Shown here one piece after another: positions 6,535 to 9,128 of a DNA stretch of 9,128 bases (positions are counted from its first letter, which is position 1; the number at the start of each line of letters is the position of its first letter). This DNA comes from Eggerthella sp. CAG:209 (GTDB taxonomy: Bacteria; Actinomycetota; Coriobacteriia; Coriobacteriales; Eggerthellaceae). A program made the translations under genes and the position numbers. Below the pieces are notes generated by a model. It worked only from the letters and a program-made list of their open reading frames with translations, searched no databases and had not been told where the DNA came from. The DNA lies in NCBI GenBank assembly GCA_000436075.1, contig FR884595.1, positions 11,669-20,796 on the forward strand. The letters are read 5' to 3'.

Positions 6535-6622
6535 GCAGCTCCGACGCGCGCTTCGCCTTCAAGGTGCAGCGCGTTACTTATATATAGTAAGGAGCTGCAC
6601 AACGTAAGAGAAAGAAGGGGAA
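6535..6622 (+). promoter_or_regulatory. Structured panB leader: three-way junction with anti-Shine-Dalgarno loop
   Basis: GCAGCTCC (6535-6542) pairs perfectly with GGAGCTGC (6591-6598). Inside are two more helices: ACGCGC/GCGCGT (6544-6549 with 6569-6574) and TTACT/AGTAA (6574-6578 with 6586-6590, sharing base 6574 with the previous helix). Together they give a three-way junction. The loop TTCGCCTTC (6552-6560) is complementary at 8 of 9 positions to GAAGGGGAA (6614-6622), which is the panB Shine-Dalgarno region, so a long-range pairing could block translation. This is a candidate cis-regulatory RNA. A 'pan' RNA motif is known upstream of panB in other phyla; I could not recognise its features here. 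Confidence 0.45.
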
Positions 6623-6623
6623 C

Positions 6624-7451
6624 ATGAAGAATACTGTTGCCACATTCAAGAAGATGAAGAATGAGGGCACCAAGATCTCTATGTTGACTGCTTACGACTA
6701 CTCCACCGCAAAGTTGGTTGACGAAGCCGGAATCAATTCGATCCTTGTCGGAGATTCCCTGGGCATGGTTATGCTCGGCTACGAAGATACACTTTCGGTA
6801 ACGATGGAAGACATGATCCATCACACCGCCGCCGTAGCCCGCGGCGCTAAGAATGCGCTTGTCGTCGGTGACATGCCATTCATGAGCTACGAGGTATCGG
6901 TCGAACAGGCTGTTATCAACGCCGGTCGTCTGATGAAGGAAGGGCGCGCCAACGCGGTAAAGCTCGAAGGCGGTGTGCGCGTTGCCGAGCAGATCAAGGC
7001 CATCACCAAGGCGGGCATTCCCGTATGTGCCCATATTGGCCTTACGCCTCAGTCGGTCAATGCTTTCGGTGGCTTCAAGGTACAGGGCAAAACAGCTGAA
7101 GCGGCCCAACAGATGGTCGAAGATGCCTTGGCAGTCCAGGAAGCAGGCGCATTCGCCGTTGTGCTGGAATGCGTTCCCGCAAAGCTTGCCGCTATCATCT
7201 CCGAAAAGCTCGACATCCCCACCATCGGCATCGGTGCAGGTGCAGGTTGCGATGGCCAGGTTCTGGTTTATCAGGATATGCTTGCCTTGTTCAGCGATTT
7301 CAAGCCCAAGTTCGTAAAGCACTTCGGCAACATTGGCCCGCAAATGACCGCCGCTTTCAAGGCATACGACGAAGAAGTCAAGGCTGGCACCTTCCCTTCA
7401 GAAGAACACACCTTCAAGATCGACGAAGAAGCCCTGGAAAAACTTTACTAA
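6624..7451 (+). CDS. panB: 3-methyl-2-oxobutanoate hydroxymethyltransferase
   Basis: Transfers a hydroxymethyl group from 5,10-methylenetetrahydrofolate to 2-oxoisovalerate, making ketopantoate, the first committed step to pantothenate and coenzyme A. It is a cytosolic TIM-barrel enzyme of 275 residues, close to the usual 264-280. Visible landmarks are LTAYDYSTAK (21-30), GDSLGM (43-48) with metal ligand Asp44, GDMPFMSY (82-89) with Asp83, KLEGG (113-117) with Glu115, HIGLTPQSVN (137-146), LECVP (181-185) with catalytic Glu182, and IGIGAG (201-206). Start ATG at 6624 has GAAGGGG close upstream, a somewhat short spacing, and this site is complementary to a loop in the leader. A terminator begins four bases after the stop, so panB can be expressed apart from panCD. 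panE (ketopantoate reductase) is not in the window. Confidence 0.97.
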   Translation: MKNTVATFKKMKNEGTKISMLTAYDYSTAKLVDEAGINSILVGDSLGMVMLGYEDTLSVTMEDMIHHTAAVARGAKNALVVGDMPFMSYEVSVEQAVINAGRLMKEGRANAVKLEGGVRVAEQIKAITKAGIPVCAHIGLTPQSVNAFGGFKVQGKTAEAAQQMVEDALAVQEAGAFAVVLECVPAKLAAIISEKLDIPTIGIGAGAGCDGQVLVYQDMLALFSDFKPKFVKHFGNIGPQMTAAFKAYDEEVKAGTFPSEEHTFKIDEEALEKLY

Positions 7452-7454
7452 CCC

Positions 7455-7490
7455 AAAGAAAAGGCTGAGAGCAAACTCGGCCTTTTCTTT
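7455..7490 (+). terminator. Intrinsic terminator after panB
   Basis: AAAGAAAAGGC (7455-7465) pairs perfectly with GCCTTTTCTTT (7480-7490), and the stem continues inward through TGAG/CTCG with one G-U pair to a 6-nt loop. The 3' arm itself supplies the U-rich tract. Because the arms are A- and T-rich it could work on either strand. It divides panB from panCD within what would normally be one operon. Confidence 0.8.
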
Positions 7491-7511
7491 TAAAGAGCGC
7501 TATCCTAGTAT
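7483..7511 (+). promoter_or_regulatory. Weak possible promoter for panCD
   Basis: TAGTAT (7506-7511) is a 4/6 -10 match, with only TTTTCT (7483-7488) 17 bases upstream as a -35. The case rests mainly on position: it follows the panB terminator and would start transcription near 7518, about eight bases before the first helix of the panC leader RNA. Read-through from panB is an equally plausible source of panCD mRNA. Confidence 0.25.
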
Positions 7512-7525
7512 CAACGGAAATCAAG

Positions 7526-7679
7526 CGAGGGATTGCATATACGTCAGCGAGCGGCGCATCCAATAAGATAGATTGCCCCGATAAAGGAGCGAAGCGTACT
7601 TCGTACGTGAGCAACGATTGAAGGGCAAGATGCTTATTGGGGCGCCGCGCAGCGTAAGGACGTCTCATGCGATCCTTCG
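7526..7679 (+). ncRNA. Long structured RNA in the panC leader, candidate riboswitch
   Basis: About 154 nt fold end to end as a rod with internal loops. Helices: 13 bp (7526-7538 with 7667-7679, two G-U pairs); 5 bp ACGTC/GACGT (7541-7545 with 7659-7663); 7 bp GCGGCGC/GCGCCGC (7551-7557 with 7642-7648); 8 bp CCAATAAG/CTTATTGG (7560-7567 with 7633-7640); 6 bp TTGCCC/GGGCAA (7573-7578 with 7623-7628); 4 bp (7579-7582 with 7617-7620); and an apical hairpin CGTAC-TTC-GTACG (7595-7607). Two internal loops place GA opposite GA (7571-7572/7629-7630 and 7591-7592/7609-7610), as in kink-turn or loop-E folds. The 3' arm of the closing helix is also needed by the hairpin that hides the panC ribosome binding site. 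I do not recognise a known riboswitch class. A palindromic interspersed element (MITE/REP-like) is the main alternative. Confidence 0.6.
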
Positions 7680-7703
7680 TCGTTCGACAGAACGACGAAA
7701 GGA
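7673..7703 (+). promoter_or_regulatory. Hairpin burying the panC Shine-Dalgarno
   Basis: TTCGTCGTTC (7676-7685) pairs perfectly over 10 bp with GAACGACGAA (7690-7699) around a GACA loop. Beyond one bulged A, CC (7674-7675) and T7673 pair with GGA (7701-7703). The panC Shine-Dalgarno AAAGGA (7698-7703) is thus almost wholly in the stem. Bases 7673-7679 also belong to the closing helix of the upstream RNA, so the two folds exclude each other: closed upstream RNA frees the site, open RNA hides it. Confidence 0.6.
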
Positions 7704-7708
7704 AAACG

Positions 7709-8560
7709 ATGAAAATCATCACTACTGTTGCCGAAATGAAGGCACAGGTTGCCGAATGGAAAGCTGAGGGGCTTACCATTGGCCTCACGCCCACCATGGG
7801 CGCTTTGCACGAAGGTCATATGTCGCTGATGGAGCGTGCCGTAAAGGAATGCGACCGCGTAGTTACCAGCGTCTTCGTGAATCCCATTCAGTTTGGCCCC
7901 AACGAAGACTACGACAACTACCCCCGCGACCTGGAACACGATGCGGCTATCGCAGAATCAAAGGGTGTTAACGTGGTGTTCCATCCCGAGCCCGAAGAGA
8001 TGTATCCCAAGAACTACAACACCTATGTAGTTATGGAAACTCTGACCGACACGCTTTGCGGCGCAAAACGCCCCGGCCACTTCCGCGGCGTATGCACGGT
8101 TGTTAACAAGCTGTTCAACATCGTGCAGCCCGACAAGGCATTCTTCGGCCAGAAGGATGCCCAGCAGCTTGCCATCATCAAGCGCATGGTTGCCGACCTC
8201 AACATGAACGTGAAGGTATACGGCTGCCCCATCGTTCGCGAAGAGGATGGTCTGGCAAAGAGCTCGCGCAACAGCTATCTTTCCGCAGAAGAGCGTAAGG
8301 CAGCACTGTGCCTTTCCCGCTCCATCTTTGCAGCACAGGATCTTATTGAAGGCGGCGAGCGCAATGCGGATATCGTTCGCACCGCTGTTCGCGAAATCAT
8401 CGAGGCAGAGCCTTTGGCGCAGATCGACTACATCGAAGTAGTTGACTTGGGCAACATGCAGCCCGTTGATTCGCTCGGCGAATCTGGCCTGGTTGCTATT
8501 GCCGTTTATATCGGAAAAACTCGCCTTATTGACAATTACTTGTTCGATTTTGACGAATAA
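7709..8560 (+). CDS. panC: Pantothenate synthetase (pantoate-beta-alanine ligase)
   Basis: ATP-dependent ligation of pantoate and beta-alanine through a pantoyl-adenylate, giving pantothenate. A cytosolic, usually dimeric enzyme of the cytidylyltransferase-like fold. The 283-residue length is standard. Landmarks: PTMGALHEGH (28-37) with the ATP-binding HxGH (His34, His37), FVNPIQFGPNED (56-67), RPGHFRGV (121-128), FFGQKDAQQ (145-153), and DGLAKSSRNSYLS (180-192), the KMSKS-like loop. Start ATG at 7709 fits the family N-terminus and has AAAGGA (7698-7703) five bases upstream. An in-frame ATG at 7667, with its own AAGGA (7656-7660), would add 14 residues and start inside the structured leader; I prefer 7709 but cannot exclude it. 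It lies between the panB terminator and panD, which supplies its beta-alanine. Confidence 0.97.
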   Translation: MKIITTVAEMKAQVAEWKAEGLTIGLTPTMGALHEGHMSLMERAVKECDRVVTSVFVNPIQFGPNEDYDNYPRDLEHDAAIAESKGVNVVFHPEPEEMYPKNYNTYVVMETLTDTLCGAKRPGHFRGVCTVVNKLFNIVQPDKAFFGQKDAQQLAIIKRMVADLNMNVKVYGCPIVREEDGLAKSSRNSYLSAEERKAALCLSRSIFAAQDLIEGGERNADIVRTAVREIIEAEPLAQIDYIEVVDLGNMQPVDSLGESGLVAIAVYIGKTRLIDNYLFDFDE

Positions 8561-8571
8561 GCTTGCACACA

Positions 8572-8620
8572 GCGCAATATTGCGCAAGAATACGGCAGGT
8601 TATGCGCAACCGCGCATAAT
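8572..8620 (+). repeat. Two strong dyads between panC and panD
   Basis: GCGCAATATTGCGC (8572-8585) is a perfect 14-bp palindrome. TTATGCGC-AACC-GCGCATAA (8600-8619) is an 8-bp perfect hairpin with a tetraloop. GCGCAA occurs three times (8572, 8582 and 8604). No U-tract follows, so these are not intrinsic terminators. They could be operators, a processing site, or a second leader structure for panD. CATAAT (8615-8620) is a 5/6 -10 match but has no good -35. Confidence 0.5.
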
Positions 8621-8661
8621 GGCTACTACGCAGTGAAACCTCGAGTGGAACATCATGCGAA

Positions 8662-8680
8662 GAAGGAAGGTTCAAACCTT
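8662..8680 (+). promoter_or_regulatory. panD ribosome binding site with adjoining hairpin
   Basis: GAAGGAAGG lies upstream of ATG 8681. AAGGTT (8667-8672) and AACCTT (8675-8680) form a perfect dyad that ends immediately before the start codon and takes up the second AAGG. With the hairpin formed, only the upstream GAAGGA stays exposed, brought nearer to the ATG. The stem is short, so the effect may be modest. Confidence 0.4.
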
Positions 8681-9079
8681 ATGCTGCTGAATGTGCTTAA
8701 GGGCAAAATTCATCGTGCAACCGTCACCCAGGCGGAACTTGATTACATCGGCTCCATCACCATCGACTCTGAACTGATGGAAGCAGCCGGCATCCAGGAA
8801 TACGAACTGGTTACCATCTCCGATTGCAACAATGGCAATCGTCTTGAAACCTATGTTATCGCCGGCGAGCCTGGCAGTGGCGTAATCTGCCTGAATGGCG
8901 CAGCTGCCCACTTGGTTACCGTAGGCGACAAGGTAATCATCATGAACTACTGCCAGATGACTCCCGAAGAGTTCGCCGATCCGGAGCATGCACCTCACGT
9001 GGTATTCGTAGACGACAACAACAAGATCAGCCGTCTTACCCGCTACGAAAAGCACGGCAAGCTGGAAGACTTGAAGTAA
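8681..9079 (+). CDS. panD: Aspartate 1-decarboxylase, pyruvoyl-dependent
   Basis: Decarboxylates L-aspartate to beta-alanine for PanC. It is made as a proenzyme that cuts itself between Gly24 and Ser25, Ser25 becoming the pyruvoyl cofactor; the processing sequence YIGSITID (23-30) is intact. Other family residues are present: Lys8/His11 in GKIHR (8-12), Tyr22 in place of the usual Tyr of the active site, Arg54, Tyr58 and NGAAAH (72-77). At 132 residues it has the normal length (E. coli 126). I start at ATG 8681 because the product then matches the family N-terminus and places Ser25 correctly; an ATG at 8633 would add 16 foreign residues and lacks a good ribosome binding site. It is 120 nt after panC, a gap rich in dyads, and is followed by a terminator-like hairpin. 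Confidence 0.97.
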   Translation: MLLNVLKGKIHRATVTQAELDYIGSITIDSELMEAAGIQEYELVTISDCNNGNRLETYVIAGEPGSGVICLNGAAAHLVTVGDKVIIMNYCQMTPEEFADPEHAPHVVFVDDNNKISRLTRYEKHGKLEDLK

Positions 9080-9110
9080 GCAACAAGCACTTCCCTACCG
9101 AAACGAAACG

Positions 9111-9128
9111 GGCACCCAATCGGGTGCC
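9111..9128 (+). terminator. Probable terminator after panD, cut by the window end
   Basis: GGCACCC (9111-9117) and GGGTGCC (9122-9128) form a perfect 7-bp stem with an AATC loop, 32 bases after the panD stop. The window ends exactly at the foot of the stem, so the U-tract that would confirm it cannot be seen. Confidence 0.6.

Noticed and set aside
6161..6607. Open frame on the plus strand in the rpsL-panB gap
   Set aside because: No ribosome binding site, composition unlike real genes here, and it overlaps the rpsL promoter and the panB leader dyads.
7526..7679. Known riboswitch classes (cobalamin, TPP, lysine, SAM-I, glycine) for the panC leader
   Set aside because: None of their conserved core sequences as I know them is visible, and a single-rod layout does not fit their junctions.
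8633..8680. Upstream ATG for panD
   Set aside because: It adds 16 residues not seen in the family and moves the self-cleavage serine away from its usual position 25.

Overview
The window looks like chromosomal core sequence from an anaerobic actinobacterium of the class Coriobacteriia, probably close to Eggerthellaceae. This is an inference from the style of the ribosomal proteins and EF-G and from base composition near one half G+C; I ran no search. It holds eleven confident protein genes in two divergent blocks. I see no tRNA, rRNA, CRISPR or insertion sequence.

Left block, minus strand (135-6174): rpsL-rpsG-fusA-rpsJ-rplC-rplD-rplW is a fused str/S10 operon read from a promoter near 6279-6307. 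It has tight spacing, strong ribosome binding sites and almost exclusive CGY arginine and AAG lysine codons. It ends unusually early: directly after rplW there are two tandem intrinsic terminators (1160-1230) and then a Nudix NAD(H) diphosphatase gene (nudC), where rplB-rpsS-rplV-rpsC would be expected. No tuf gene follows fusA. S12 has arginine at residue 88, encoded by the only AGG codon in rpsL, which matches a classical streptomycin-resistance substitution.

Right block, plus strand (about 6490-9128): panB, panC and panD encode the pantothenate (coenzyme A precursor) branch: ketopantoate hydroxymethyltransferase, pantothenate synthetase and aspartate decarboxylase. A terminator separates panB from panC, and another closes the block at the window end. 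All three genes have structured leaders that involve their ribosome binding sites. The panB leader can fold as a three-way junction whose hairpin loop is complementary to the panB Shine-Dalgarno region. The panB-panC gap holds a 154-nt RNA candidate (7526-7679) that folds end to end into a long rod with internal loops. Its closing helix competes with a second hairpin (7673-7703) that buries the panC Shine-Dalgarno. panD has a small dyad touching its ribosome binding site, preceded by two strong dyads.

The most interesting content is this RNA-level control of the pan genes, above all the panC leader, which has the architecture of a translational riboswitch or other cis-regulatory RNA. A repeated palindromic element is the main alternative. 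All foldings were done by eye; no energy, covariation or database search was run.
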